64,000 bases of DNA from Actinopolymorpha cephalotaxi (GTDB lineage Bacteria > Actinomycetota > Actinomycetes > Propionibacteriales > Actinopolymorphaceae). The notes under the pieces are model-generated. The model was given only the letters and a program-made list of their open reading frames with translations. It made no database searches and had not been told where the DNA came from. The first letter of the stretch is position 1. Each line of letters starts with the position of its first letter. The stretch covers positions 5,230,850 to 5,294,849 of the forward strand of contig NZ_JACBZA010000001.1 in assembly GCF_013408535.1 (NCBI RefSeq). The letters run 5' to 3'. Position numbers and translations under genes: made by a program. This document shows positions 11,297-20,493 of the stretch, piece after piece.

Positions 11297-12727
11297 TCAA
11301 CCACATTCCGAGGAACGACACTGGCTGGGCGTCGCCGTCGCGGTCCAGGACACCAACACCCGCACGTACCTTTTGTCGACGACGTACTTTCCCTCGTACG
11401 CACCGCCGTCGTCCGAACCGCCGTCGTCCGAACCGCCGTCGCCCGAACCGCCGACCGGCAGCGGCAGCACCTCCACCCGCATGAGCTCGCTGCCGGGCCG
11501 GCCGGCGTCGTCCCACGCCCGGGCGGCGGCCACCAGCCGGGTGGCCAGTACGGACCCGTCGGCGCCGTAACCACGGACCGCCAGTGGTGCCACGTCCGAC
11601 CGGTCGCCGGTACGCGGTCTCGCCAGCAGCGCGGCACTCGCGCCGGCCACGAGCCCTGCGCCCATCGCGGCCGACGGGCCGGACGGTCCGTCGTAGACGA
11701 CCGGCAACTCCACCGGCCCGCGTTCGATCGCCTCGGCGGCGGCGTACAGCCCGCAGCTGTCCGGTTCGGTGAGCGCGAGCCAGCCGAAGAGGCCGTCCAC
11801 GAGTTCGGGCGTGGTGAGCTCCAGCCCGGTGGCCACCTCGACCGGCCGGCCGGCCAGCGCAAAGGCCAGCCCGTCGGCGCCGATCTCCCGTTCGTCGTCG
11901 ACCGACAACGAGACGCCGACGTTCTCCCCCTGGGGCACGCCAGACCCACCGGACGCGCCGATCCGGAACCGCCGTCCGGGCCCGGCGGCCAGCCCGCGCA
12001 GCGGCATGAAGCCGCAGGTGTACGCCGACCGGCTGCGCCAGCGTGGCCCGGCGTTCCCACCGACCGCGTCCACAGGGTCGACCGCATCGACAACATCGAC
12101 AGGTTCGACAGGTTCGACAGGTTCGACAGGTTCGAACGCGATCGACCGCATCACGCCCCGCAGGTCGAACGGCACCACCAGCCTGCCGTCGACCGCGAGT
12201 TGCTCGCGCCACGCAGGCGGCAGGTCCCACGCGCCGGCGGTGACGATCATCCGGTCGTACGGCGCACCGCCGGGCACACCCAGCGCGCCGTCGCCGCACT
12301 CCACGCGCACCCGGTCGTACCCCGCCGCCACCAGCGCGGCCCGCGCCGCGTCGGCCACGTCGGGCTGCAGATCGATCGTCGTGACCCTGCCGTCCGGACC
12401 GGCGAGGTGTGCGAGCAGCGCGGCGTTGTATCCGGTGCCGGCACCGATCTCCAGCACCCGGTGGCCGGGCCGGACGTCCAGCTGCTCCAGCATGATCGCC
12501 ATGATCGCCGGCTGGGAGGACGAACTCGTCGCCGTGCCGTCCGCGTCCCGGCGAGTCACCACCGCCTCGTCGGCGTAGGCCTCCTCAGCCGGTACGCCGG
12601 GCAGGAAGAGGTGCCGCGGCACCGTCGCCAGCGCCTCCGCCACCCGAGAGTCGTGCAGCACGTCGCGCGCCCTCAGGTCGGCGACGAGCGCCTCCCGCAG
12701 CGCGCGCAAGTCCGGGTTGACAGTCAC
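11297..12727 (-). CDS. PCMT-like methyltransferase with long C-terminal extension
   Basis: The first 210 residues resemble protein-L-isoaspartate O-methyltransferase: VPRHLFLPG, a TSSSSQPAIMAIML stretch, and the SAM-binding motif VLEIGAGTGYNAALLA. A further 260 residues form an extension seen in actinobacterial PCMT-like enzymes, some of which modify peptides. Repair of isoaspartyl residues is the default guess, but the true substrate is unknown and no precursor peptide gene is evident. Two in-frame minisatellites interrupt it: EPVEPVEPVEPVD (four GACAGGTTC units on the plus strand) and GSDDGGSDDGG. The start is GTG. The downstream DUF4956 gene begins over 230 bases away. Confidence 0.78.
   Translation of the reverse strand: MTVNPDLRALREALVADLRARDVLHDSRVAEALATVPRHLFLPGVPAEEAYADEAVVTRRDADGTATSSSSQPAIMAIMLEQLDVRPGHRVLEIGAGTGYNAALLAHLAGPDGRVTTIDLQPDVADAARAALVAAGYDRVRVECGDGALGVPGGAPYDRMIVTAGAWDLPPAWREQLAVDGRLVVPFDLRGVMRSIAFEPVEPVEPVEPVDVVDAVDPVDAVGGNAGPRWRSRSAYTCGFMPLRGLAAGPGRRFRIGASGGSGVPQGENVGVSLSVDDEREIGADGLAFALAGRPVEVATGLELTTPELVDGLFGWLALTEPDSCGLYAAAEAIERGPVELPVVYDGPSGPSAAMGAGLVAGASAALLARPRTGDRSDVAPLAVRGYGADGSVLATRLVAAARAWDDAGRPGSELMRVEVLPLPVGGSGDGGSDDGGSDDGGAYEGKYVVDKRYVRVLVSWTATATPSQCRSSECG
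12098..12133. repeat. 9-base minisatellite, four copies
   Basis: Four exact tandem copies of GACAGGTTC (plus strand) encode repeated Glu-Pro-Val in the PCMT-like protein. Confidence 0.88.
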
Positions 12728-12771
12728 CCAGCCCCCCAGAACACCTCGGCCCCTCAGAAAACCTCGGCCCC

Positions 12772-13713
12772 TCAGGGCACCCGCGCCTCGAGTGCCTCGT
12801 CGCCGGGCGGAAGCTCCGGGCCGGCCTCCTCGCGTTCGGCCTGGTCCACGTCGATCCGGTCGGTCCAGCGGGCGTCCGGGTCCGGTTGTGGGACCGATGC
12901 CAGCAGCAGCTGGGTGTACGGGTGCTTCGGCGTGTGCATGACCTCCGACACCGGACCCTGCTCGACCACCCGGCCCTTCGTGATCACCTTCACGTCGCCG
13001 CCGACGTAGTAGACGGTGGACAGGTCGTGGGTGATGAACAACGTCGACATGCCGTAGTCGCGCCGGAAGTCGACCAGGATGTCGAGGAACAGCTTGCGCA
13101 CCTGCGCGTCCAGCATGGACACAGGCTCGTCGGCGATGATGAAGGCCGGCCGCAGCATGTGCACCCGGGCCAGCATGATGCGCTGGCGCTGCCCACCCGA
13201 CAGCTGGTGTGGGTAACGCCCGAGCACCTGGCCGGGGTCGAGCTTCACCGCCCGCAGCGACTCCTCCATCAGCTCACCGGCCCGCTCCTTGGACCGGGTG
13301 AGCCCGAACTTCCTGATCGCGCTGCGCAGCACGCGGTCCACCCGGTAGACGGGGTTGAAGATCGCGTACGGATCCTGGAAGACCGGCTGCACGTTGCGCC
13401 GGTAGTCGTCGTACTCCGCCCGCGACAGCTTCGAGATGTCCTTGCCGCCGTAGGTCACCGCGCCGGAGGTGGGTGCCTGCAGGCCGAGGATGATCCGGGC
13501 GATGGTGCTCTTGCCGCTGCCGCTCTGCCCTACCAGGCTGACGATCTGCGGCGGTTCGGAGCGCAGCGCGAACGACGTCTCGTGGACCGCGGTGAGGAAG
13601 CCGGTCGCCGAGCCCCGGGCGTGGAACCGCTGCACCACCTGCCGCAGCTCGATGTCCTTGCCGCGCCCGTCCCTGCCCCGCGTGTCCTCCGCCCGGGTGT
13701 CCTGCGCCGTCAC
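12772..13713 (-). CDS. ABC importer ATP-binding protein, Opp/DppF type
   Basis: A cytoplasmic ATPase of 313 residues that powers import by the adjacent Dpp-type permeases. Walker A is GQSGSGKST, the signature LSGGQRQRIMLARV and Walker B FIIADEPVSMLDAQ, with the switch His in LFITHDLS. The C-terminal oligopeptide-transporter extension (HPYTQLLLASVPQPD) is present but lacks the Cys-rich part of some homologues. The GTG start overlaps the stop of the upstream ATPase gene by four bases (GTGA). It is the last gene of a five-gene minus-strand operon. Annotated neighbours in this class are often called peptide transporters, but many carry oligosaccharides. Confidence 0.93.
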   Translation of the reverse strand: MTAQDTRAEDTRGRDGRGKDIELRQVVQRFHARGSATGFLTAVHETSFALRSEPPQIVSLVGQSGSGKSTIARIILGLQAPTSGAVTYGGKDISKLSRAEYDDYRRNVQPVFQDPYAIFNPVYRVDRVLRSAIRKFGLTRSKERAGELMEESLRAVKLDPGQVLGRYPHQLSGGQRQRIMLARVHMLRPAFIIADEPVSMLDAQVRKLFLDILVDFRRDYGMSTLFITHDLSTVYYVGGDVKVITKGRVVEQGPVSEVMHTPKHPYTQLLLASVPQPDPDARWTDRIDVDQAEREEAGPELPPGDEALEARVP

Positions 13714-14600
13714 CGCACCTCACTCTCCTTCTGCTGCCAGGGCGCGTCCCCGATCCGGGGGATCGACTCGATCAGGCTGCGGGTGTAGGGATGCTGGGGT
13801 TCCTTGAAGACCTGGCGTACATCACCGACCTCGACCACGCGTCCCTCGTACATCACCGCCACCCGGTCGACGAGCTGCGCGTGCACACCCATGTCGTGGG
13901 AGATCACCACCAGCGTCACGCCGAACTGGTCACGCAGGTCGCCCAGGCTCTGCAGGATGACCCGCTGGATGGTGACGTCCAGCGCGGTGGTGGGTTCGTC
14001 GGCCACCACCAGGTCGGGTTCGAGGGCGATGGACATCGCCATCAGCACCCGCTGCTTCATGCCGCCGGACAGCTCGTGCGGGTACATCCGGGCCACACCG
14101 GGATCCAGGCCCATCGAGCGCAGCAGCCGCGGGATCATCTCGTCGATCTCGCCCCGGCGCTGCCCGGCGTGTTCGACGATGACGTCGCGGAACTGGTCGC
14201 CGACCCGCATCACCGGGTTCATCGAGTTCATCGAACCCTGCGGGAGGTACGACAGCGCCCGCCAGCGCAGTGCCCGCAGCCGGCGTTCGTCGACCTTGAG
14301 CAGGTCGACCGACGGTCCATCGCTGGGGTGGAAGGCGATCTCGCCACCGGCGACGTAACCGGGCGGGCGGAGCAGCCGCAGCAGCGACACCGCCATGGTG
14401 CTCTTGCCGCTGCCGGACTCACCGGCGATGCCGAGGATCTCGCCTCGGCGTACGGTCAGGTCCACGCCGTCGACGGCAGCGACGTCGCCGCCGGTGGTGC
14501 GGTAGTGGACCTTGAGTCCCTTGATCTCCAGCACCGGCCGCTGCTGCGCGGCGTCCGCCGGCGGAGACGGGGCGGGTTCGGTCGCGCTCGGCCTAGGCAC
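13710..14600 (-). CDS. ABC importer ATP-binding protein, Opp/DppD type
   Basis: The second ATPase of the importer, 296 residues. Walker A is GESGSGKST, the Q-loop region SYLPQGSMNSMNPV, the signature LSGGMKQRVLMAMS, Walker B LVVADEPTTALD and the H-loop VISHDMG. It ends with HPYTRSLIESIP, the start of the Opp/Dpp C-terminal motif, and is short there. The GTG start has GAGGAG upstream and lies inside the last codons of the permease gene (8-base overlap). It would pair with the other ATPase as a heterodimer. Confidence 0.93.
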   Translation of the reverse strand: MPRPSATEPAPSPPADAAQQRPVLEIKGLKVHYRTTGGDVAAVDGVDLTVRRGEILGIAGESGSGKSTMAVSLLRLLRPPGYVAGGEIAFHPSDGPSVDLLKVDERRLRALRWRALSYLPQGSMNSMNPVMRVGDQFRDVIVEHAGQRRGEIDEMIPRLLRSMGLDPGVARMYPHELSGGMKQRVLMAMSIALEPDLVVADEPTTALDVTIQRVILQSLGDLRDQFGVTLVVISHDMGVHAQLVDRVAVMYEGRVVEVGDVRQVFKEPQHPYTRSLIESIPRIGDAPWQQKESEVR

Positions 14601-15468
14601 CGGCGACTCCTCTCAGACGCGGGTTGTAGACCTCTTCCAACCCGATGTTGCAGAGGTTCAGCGCGGCGAACAGCAAGGTGAGCAACAGGATCGGCGCGAC
14701 GAACATCGGCCAGGCGCCGAGGGTCAGCGCACCGGTCCCGATCGCACTGAAGATGATCTTCCCCAGGTCGATGGTCTCGCCCGGCCCGAGCCCGATCACC
14801 TCAAGGCCCACAAGGGCGAAGATCGCGCCCAGCGCCGAGGAGGCGAAGCCCACCCCGATGTAGGGAAGCATGTTCGGCAGCAGCTCGTAGGCGATGATCT
14901 CCAGGTCGCGGAACTTCGTCACCTTGGCGAGTTCGACGTAGGGCCGCGCCCGCAGGCTCAGCACGTGCGCGCGGATCGTCCGGGCCGCGAACGGCCAGCT
15001 GAACACCGCGAGCATCAGCGCCACCTGGGTGATGCCGACGTTCTTGGTGTACGCCGACAGCGCGATCAGCAGCGGGAAGCTCGGCACCACCAGCACCATG
15101 TCGGTGAAGGTCGACAGCACCCCGTCGACGGCACCGCCCTTGTAGCCGGCGATGAACGCCATCAGCACGCCCGCGATCGTGGAGATCACCCCGGCGATCG
15201 CGCCGACCTTCAGCGACACCGCGAGGGCGCCGATCACCATCGCGAAGACGTCCCGGCCGAACTGGTCGGTGCCGAGCCAGTGGTCGGGCGAGGGCACCTG
15301 CCACTTCTCGTACGCCGCGATCGCCACCGGGTCCTGCCCGCCGCCGACCGCGGAGGCGATCAGCGGACTCGTCACCGCGGTGAGGATCAGCAGCAGGAGC
15401 AGCACCAACCCGGTTGTCAACTTCCAGTTGCTGGTGAACACGCGTCCCATGCCGCGTACCAGTTTCAT
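14593..15468 (-). CDS. ABC importer permease, DppC type
   Basis: An integral membrane protein of about 291 residues with an N-terminal membrane anchor, then the binding-protein-dependent transport domain. It carries DQFGRDVFAMVIGALAVSL near the start of the domain, as DppC/OppC do, and the coupling-loop region EIIAYELLPN. I prefer ATG 15468, which has GGGAG five bases upstream, over the GTG six bases earlier. It forms a heterodimeric channel with the permease encoded just upstream. Confidence 0.9.
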   Translation of the reverse strand: MKLVRGMGRVFTSNWKLTTGLVLLLLLILTAVTSPLIASAVGGGQDPVAIAAYEKWQVPSPDHWLGTDQFGRDVFAMVIGALAVSLKVGAIAGVISTIAGVLMAFIAGYKGGAVDGVLSTFTDMVLVVPSFPLLIALSAYTKNVGITQVALMLAVFSWPFAARTIRAHVLSLRARPYVELAKVTKFRDLEIIAYELLPNMLPYIGVGFASSALGAIFALVGLEVIGLGPGETIDLGKIIFSAIGTGALTLGAWPMFVAPILLLTLLFAALNLCNIGLEEVYNPRLRGVAGA

Positions 15469-15477
15469 GCCCACTCC

Positions 15478-16539
15478 CTAACGCCAGTACTTGACCCGCG
15501 GATCCAGCAGCGGGAGCAGGAGGTCGAGGATGAGGTTGGCGGTGAGGACCGCGAAGATCGCCAGGTTGGTGACACCCAGGATCGTGTTGAAGTCGAGGAT
15601 CTGGATGGCGTTGACCAACGTCGCGCCCAGCCCCGGGTAGTTGAACAGCTGCTCCACCAGCACGTTGCCGTTGAAGATGAAGCCCAGCGAGATCCCGAAC
15701 GCCGTCACCTGCGGGAGGTAGCAGTTGCGCAGCGCGTACTTCGTGAGGATCTTGCGCGGCCGCAACCCCTTCGCCTGGGCGTAGGTGAGGTAGTCCTCGC
15801 CGAGCACCGGCACCATCAGCATCCGGGTGGACAGCAGCCAGCTGAACACCCCGATCACCACGATCGACAGGCTGGGCAGCAGGCCGTACTTCAGCAGGCT
15901 GAAAATGAACTCCGGCGAGATGCCCGGGGTCAGTCTGGCGTTGTACGCCGAACGCGCCGGCAGCCAGGCCAGCTGGTAGGCGAAGACGAACGTCAGGATC
16001 AGCGCCAGGAAGTAGTACGGCACGTGCGACAACGCGATCGCCACGTTGGTCACCAGGTCCGCGCCCGCCTTGCCCCGCCGCCATCCGGCGAGCGCACCCA
16101 CCAGCAGGCCGATCACCCAGGCCAGCACCGCGGACAGCCCGAGCAGGCCGACCGTCCACGGCAGCGCGCGCATGATGACGTCCTGGGCGGGCGTCGGGTA
16201 GTTGATCAGTGACGGCCCGAGGCTCTGCTGGAACAGCACGCGGTACATGTAGTGCAGGTACTGCGAGAACAGGTTGCCGTCCAGGCCGAACTCCGCGCGG
16301 TAGCGATCGATCACCGCCGCGCTGGCCTGCGCGTTGTAGACGTAGTTCTGCTGCAGGGTCTGGATGAACGTCTGGATCGGGTCGCCCGGGATCAGCCGGA
16401 AGAAGAAGAACGCGACGGTCACCGCGCCCCACAGCTCCACGAGGTACAGCCCGAACCTGCGGACGGCGTAGCTCGCGAGCGGGTGCGCGGCGAGCCAGGA
16501 CCGCACGCGTCCCGGCTCGACCGCGACCTCCGAGCTCAC
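15478..16539 (-). CDS. ABC importer permease, DppB type
   Basis: A permease of 353 residues with six predicted helices. Features are RRFGLYLVELWGAVTVAFFFFRLIPGD at the N-terminus, EDYLTYAQAKGLRPRKIL in the EAA coupling loop, and the C-terminal LLDPRVKYW, all DppB-like. The GTG start at 16539 overlaps the stop of the binding-protein gene by four bases (GTGA), which rules out the longer frame. The large periplasmic loop after helix 1 (about residues 50-110) is typical of DppB. Confidence 0.92.
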   Translation of the reverse strand: MSSEVAVEPGRVRSWLAAHPLASYAVRRFGLYLVELWGAVTVAFFFFRLIPGDPIQTFIQTLQQNYVYNAQASAAVIDRYRAEFGLDGNLFSQYLHYMYRVLFQQSLGPSLINYPTPAQDVIMRALPWTVGLLGLSAVLAWVIGLLVGALAGWRRGKAGADLVTNVAIALSHVPYYFLALILTFVFAYQLAWLPARSAYNARLTPGISPEFIFSLLKYGLLPSLSIVVIGVFSWLLSTRMLMVPVLGEDYLTYAQAKGLRPRKILTKYALRNCYLPQVTAFGISLGFIFNGNVLVEQLFNYPGLGATLVNAIQILDFNTILGVTNLAIFAVLTANLILDLLLPLLDPRVKYWR

Positions 16540-18383
16540 TTCTTCCCCGTGGGCTGGAGCTTCCCGATCACGAACATGAACTGTCCCCACCAGTTGTTCG
16601 GGACCTGGTAGAGGTCGGAGCCGGTCGGCCAGCCCTTCCAGTACGTCGTGTTGTAGTACGACGGGTAGGCGGTCTGGATCACCGGGATCACCGGCAGCCG
16701 CTTGTAGTACTCCGCCAGCGCCTGCTGCATCAGCGGCTTGGCCTCGGGGCTTTCGGGGTTCATCTCCGCCAGCTGGTGGGACAGCGCGTCCAGCTTGGGA
16801 TCGTTCAGGCGCACCTCGTTGCGCCCGACCGAGTTGACCCCGATCTTCTTGGCGTACTTGCCCTGCAGTCCGACGTAGAGCTGGTTGGGGTCCCAGGACA
16901 CGCTGCACACCCACTGGGAGGAGATGTCGAACTGGCCGCGTTCGAACTTCTCGCTGTGCACCGAGCCGCTGTAGCTGCGGATGTTGGCGGTGACGCCGAG
17001 CTTCTTCAGCTCACCGACGATGAGCTGGCCGATGACGAACTCCGCGCCGTCCACGCCGGACGGTGTGATGACCTCGATGGTGGCCGGCTTGCCCTTCCAC
17101 ATCCGCTTGCCGCCGGCGCCCTTTTTCGCGCCCATCTCGTCCAGCAGCTTGGCCGCCTTGGCCGGGTCGTACTCCATCTTGTACTCACCGGCGACGGACG
17201 CGACCTCCCACTTGTCGTTGCCGTCGTAGTCGGCCCAGGGGTACTGCGCGGTCGGCGTCTTCACCGGCCACACCGTCGAGCCGACCTTCTGCCGGTCGAT
17301 GACGTAGGAGATGACCCAGTGCATGCGCGGGTCACCGATGATGCCGCGGGCCGGGTCGCAGTTCAGCCACAGCGCACGGGGGCACGGGTCGTGGAACGGC
17401 GTGGTGACGAGGTTCGGGTAGCCCTGGCTGCGCAGCGACTTGGCGTGCTGCTCGTCCAGCGACCCGACGTCGAACTCCGCCCGCTTGAACGCCTGGCTGG
17501 CCGCGTCCTGGGACTGCGCGGTCGACTGGAAGATGACGTACTCGACCTTGGGGTAGAACTTGTCCTTGTTCCAGTAGTCGGGGTTCAGCTTCCAGACGAA
17601 CATCTTCTGGCTGGCGATCGCCTTGTCCAGCACGTACGGCGCGGTGCGGACGGGCGGGTTGTCGCGGTACTTCGTCGGGTCCTTGCCCTCCCAGATGTGC
17701 TTGGGCAGGACGTCGAAGCCGCTGGCGATCGTGCAGATGAAGCCGTAGTGCAGCCGCGGGTTCGGCTTGGACAGCTCCATGATCGCGGTGTGCGGGTCCG
17801 GGGTGGAGACGTCCTTGACGAAGTCCTTGAGGTCGCCGCCGCCGCCGAGGAGTTCGGCGTTGTCGCGCATCAGCAGGACGGTGAACTTGAAGTCCTCGGA
17901 GGTGAACGGCTTGTTGTCGCTCCACTTCGCCTTCGGGTCGAACTTGAAGGTGAGCGAGGTGAAGTCCTTGTTGTACTCGTAGCCGGTCGCCAGCCACGGC
18001 ATCAGCTCGCCGGTCGGCAGGTTGAGGTAGAAGAGGTACTCCCGCCCCACGGTGTCGAAGCCGTTGCCGGCGGCGTTGCCGTTGGGGATCCGCAGGTTGA
18101 AGCTGTTGAAGACCTGGTAGTCCACCTGGCCGATGACGACCGTCTTGTTCCGCGGTGTCGGGATGTTCGCCTTGCCGACCGCGGGCTCGTCGTCGGCACC
18201 CTCGGGCTTCTTGCCGTTGCCGGAGTAGCTGCCGCCACCGCTGGAGCACGCGCTGAGGAAGCCGCCGCCGAACAGCAACGCGGCACTGGCGCCGAGGCCG
18301 GCCTTCAGCGCGCCGCGTCGGTTCATGAGCTGATAGCTCAACACCTCTTCGACGTTCTCGAACCTGCGGTCCGACGACTCCAT
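16536..18383 (-). CDS. ABC importer substrate-binding lipoprotein (SBP family 5)
   Basis: A precursor of 615 residues that captures the ligand outside the membrane. The N-terminus has NRRGALKAGLGASAALLFGG and a lipobox LSAC, so it is probably a Tat-type or Sec lipoprotein. SBP_bac_5 features include WSDNKPFTSEDFKFTVLLM and a C-terminal NTTYWKGWPTG. This subgroup also includes oligosaccharide binders, so the ligand (peptide or sugar) cannot be set from sequence. ATG 18383 has GGAGGTG upstream; the longer frame would read through the promoter repeats. It is the first gene of the operon and divergent from the ANTAR gene. Confidence 0.92.
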   Translation of the reverse strand: MESSDRRFENVEEVLSYQLMNRRGALKAGLGASAALLFGGGFLSACSSGGGSYSGNGKKPEGADDEPAVGKANIPTPRNKTVVIGQVDYQVFNSFNLRIPNGNAAGNGFDTVGREYLFYLNLPTGELMPWLATGYEYNKDFTSLTFKFDPKAKWSDNKPFTSEDFKFTVLLMRDNAELLGGGGDLKDFVKDVSTPDPHTAIMELSKPNPRLHYGFICTIASGFDVLPKHIWEGKDPTKYRDNPPVRTAPYVLDKAIASQKMFVWKLNPDYWNKDKFYPKVEYVIFQSTAQSQDAASQAFKRAEFDVGSLDEQHAKSLRSQGYPNLVTTPFHDPCPRALWLNCDPARGIIGDPRMHWVISYVIDRQKVGSTVWPVKTPTAQYPWADYDGNDKWEVASVAGEYKMEYDPAKAAKLLDEMGAKKGAGGKRMWKGKPATIEVITPSGVDGAEFVIGQLIVGELKKLGVTANIRSYSGSVHSEKFERGQFDISSQWVCSVSWDPNQLYVGLQGKYAKKIGVNSVGRNEVRLNDPKLDALSHQLAEMNPESPEAKPLMQQALAEYYKRLPVIPVIQTAYPSYYNTTYWKGWPTGSDLYQVPNNWWGQFMFVIGKLQPTGKK

Positions 18384-18755
18384 CGGGCACCTCCATGCAT
18401 TCGCCGAACGTGGGGACAGTGCGTCGGCGCCTTGCTTCCGGGCACATTCCGGGCACACTCCGGGCACATCCGGGCACACCGATGTACGCCCACGGGGGGC
18501 GTGGAAGAAGAGCGGAATGTAACTGAGGGGCGACTCGGCACTGCGTGACGCCGCCCAAGTAAATTCCTGCCGACAGAGGGAGTCAACAGATCGCGCACTC
18601 ACTGTGGTTGCCAGATCTGGACCTGTGTTCAAGTTTCGAACCCAGGGGTCCGGGTAATCCCCCGAGACCGGGGCGTCCAAGGTCGGCAACCCGCGAGGCA
18701 AACCCCGCCAGCACCGGGGACACTGACCGTCGAGTATGCAAGGTGGGAGGTTGGC
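18384..18755. other. Divergent promoter region between ABC importer and ANTAR regulator
   Basis: No gene is seen in these 372 bases. They contain the four 11-base repeats at 18437-18479, a stretch of lower GC around 18555-18600 likely to hold promoters, and the palindrome CCAGATCTGG at 18611-18620. Both flanking genes start here in opposite directions. Confidence 0.6.
18437..18479. promoter_or_regulatory. Four phased 11-base repeats upstream of ABC importer
   Basis: TCCGGGCACAT, TCCGGGCACAC and TCCGGGCACAT are followed by CCGGGCACAC, in direct tandem, 54 bases before the binding-protein start. The 11-base period is about one DNA turn, so a protein could bind all copies on one face. Function is inferred. 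Confidence 0.5.
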
Positions 18756-19583
18756 GTGTCCCGGGAGCGACGCATCACCGAGACGTTCGTCGAGTTGGCC
18801 GGCACCGCGGCGAGCCAGGACGGCGACGCCGGCTTCCTGCGGCTGTTCGCGCAACGATGCGCCGACCTGGTGGACGCGGCCGGCGCCACCGTGATGCTCG
18901 CCGACGAACACGGCCGGCTCGGTCTCGCCGCCACCTCCTCACCGTCGATCCGGCTGGCGGAGGTCACCGGCCTGCGCGCCGGCAGCGGACCCGGTCCGGA
19001 GGCCTACGCGCTCGGCCGCCCGGTGGCCTGCCCCGACCTGGACACACCGCCGGAACGCTGGGACGGTTTCGCCGCCGCCGCCCGCGCCGAGGGGTACGCC
19101 TGCGCGCACGCGTGGCCCCTGCGCGACCGCGACGAGGTGCTCGGTGCGGTCGAGCTCTACCGCGCCACCTCCGGTCCGTACGACGAACCCGACGCCGAGC
19201 TCGCCGAGGCGCTGGCCCACGTCGCCGCCATCAGCCTGCTCCGCGAACGCCGCCAGCAGCGCGCCGACGTGCTCACCCAGCAGCTCCAGCAGGCGCTCGA
19301 CAGCCGGCTGGTCATCGAACAGGCCAAGGGCGTGCTCGCCGAACGCCGCAGTCTCGGCATCGACCAGGCGTTCGTCCTGTTGCGCGGCCACGCCCGCCGG
19401 CACCAGATGCGGCTGGCCACCCTGGCCGGCCAGGTCCTCGACGGCACGGCGGACGGCAGCCTCCTCGGCCACCCGGCCCAGCAGCAGGCGCCGCGCCCGC
19501 AGCCGGGCCGTCCCGGACCCGCCGACCTGGCGAGGATGAGTCCTCGCCGGCCGGCCGTGCAACCGCGCCCCGACCGTCCCTGA
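18756..19583 (+). CDS. GAF and ANTAR domain transcription antitermination regulator
   Basis: A protein of 275 residues. A GAF sensor domain spans about residues 10-160 (DLVDAAGATVMLADEHGRL through LGAVELYR). A coiled coil follows, then an ANTAR domain near 175-235 (QLQQALDSRLVIEQAKGVLAERRSLGIDQAF), the RNA-binding fold that prevents termination at paired hexaloop hairpins. The C-terminal 40 residues are Pro/Arg-rich. The GTG start has GGGAGG seven bases upstream. It diverges from the ABC importer and may control it, but no hairpin pair with matching loops was identified. Confidence 0.88.
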   Translation: MSRERRITETFVELAGTAASQDGDAGFLRLFAQRCADLVDAAGATVMLADEHGRLGLAATSSPSIRLAEVTGLRAGSGPGPEAYALGRPVACPDLDTPPERWDGFAAAARAEGYACAHAWPLRDRDEVLGAVELYRATSGPYDEPDAELAEALAHVAAISLLRERRQQRADVLTQQLQQALDSRLVIEQAKGVLAERRSLGIDQAFVLLRGHARRHQMRLATLAGQVLDGTADGSLLGHPAQQQAPRPQPGRPGPADLARMSPRRPAVQPRPDRP

Positions 19584-19617
19584 CCCAGGGCGCGGCCGGG
19601 CAGCGCGGACCAGCCGG

Positions 19618-20298
19618 TCAGCTGGGCCGGACCACCGCGAACGGCGTACCCGTCAGCCGCTGCCGCAACGGGTTGTCGGCCAGCGCGGCCGCCAGCGTCG
19701 GGGCCGGCAGCGAGAGTGGCGACACCGCACGCACCGAGCCGCCGAAGTCGTTGATGTCGACGATCGCGACGCCCACGCCGAGCCGGTGCTCGAGCTCGGC
19801 GCACACCCGCGCCGCGTGCTCGGGTTCGAACGGCGGGAACAGCAGGTGCTCGTACGGCGGCCGTCCGCCGTCGATGTCGCGGGCCAGCGAACCGGCGACG
19901 CGGTAGAAGGTCCCCTTCACCCCGAAGGCGCGCCCGACCGCGCCCGCGGCCGCGGCGGCGTAGACGCGCACCCGTCCGGTCTTCCGCAGGACGTACGCCA
20001 TCTTCTCCGGCACCGACAGCCCGCGAGAGCCTGGGCGCGGCCGAACGAACGACGCGAGCAGTCGCGCCTCGCGGCCCACCCGCACGTCGCCGGTCTGCAC
20101 CGTGCCGCCCTCGAGCAGCAGGGCGACCTTCTCGCTGATCGCGACGGTGTCGCCGGGCTCCATCTCGAGCAGGTGCTCCGACAGCACCTCGGCCAGGTCG
20201 TCCTGCTCGGTCAGCCAGCGCGTCCTGACCGGAAGCCGTTGGAACGACCGTCCGTCCACGGTGATCTTCGACCAGATGAGCGGCGCGGAAACCGACAT
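19618..20298 (-). CDS. F420-0:L-glutamate ligase-like protein
   Basis: A protein of 226 residues related to CofE/FbiB, the enzyme that adds glutamates to coenzyme F420. Family-like elements are the N-terminal VRTRWLTEQDDL, GDTVAISEKV and a C-terminal VAIVDINDFGGSV segment. The start is ATG with GGGGGAGAG upstream. It stands alone, without fbiA, so it may be a paralogue with another acyl-ligase function rather than the main F420 ligase. FbiC is encoded 36 kb away in this window. Convergent with the ANTAR gene, 34 bases apart. Confidence 0.68.
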   Translation of the reverse strand: MSVSAPLIWSKITVDGRSFQRLPVRTRWLTEQDDLAEVLSEHLLEMEPGDTVAISEKVALLLEGGTVQTGDVRVGREARLLASFVRPRPGSRGLSVPEKMAYVLRKTGRVRVYAAAAAGAVGRAFGVKGTFYRVAGSLARDIDGGRPPYEHLLFPPFEPEHAARVCAELEHRLGVGVAIVDINDFGGSVRAVSPLSLPAPTLAAALADNPLRQRLTGTPFAVVRPS

Positions 20299-20493
20299 GA
20301 CTCTCCCCCGTCCAGCATGGTGTCGCCAGGCAAAACCAGTCTTAACGCGAGGCGACGCGCCGTTGGCGGAGATGAAATCCTTCTAATTTGTCCGGCCATT
20401 CGAGAATCTGTGCGGCAGATTTGGTTACGCCGGGCATAATTGGCCCTTTTCCGAGTGGTCGCGAAGTGCCGACGAGATCGGTGGGCGTACCGA

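Noticed and set aside
18600-18680. Possible tRNA on the minus strand (GGGTTCGAAAC-like T arm)
   Set aside because: The T-stem does not pair and no acceptor or anticodon stem could be built around it.
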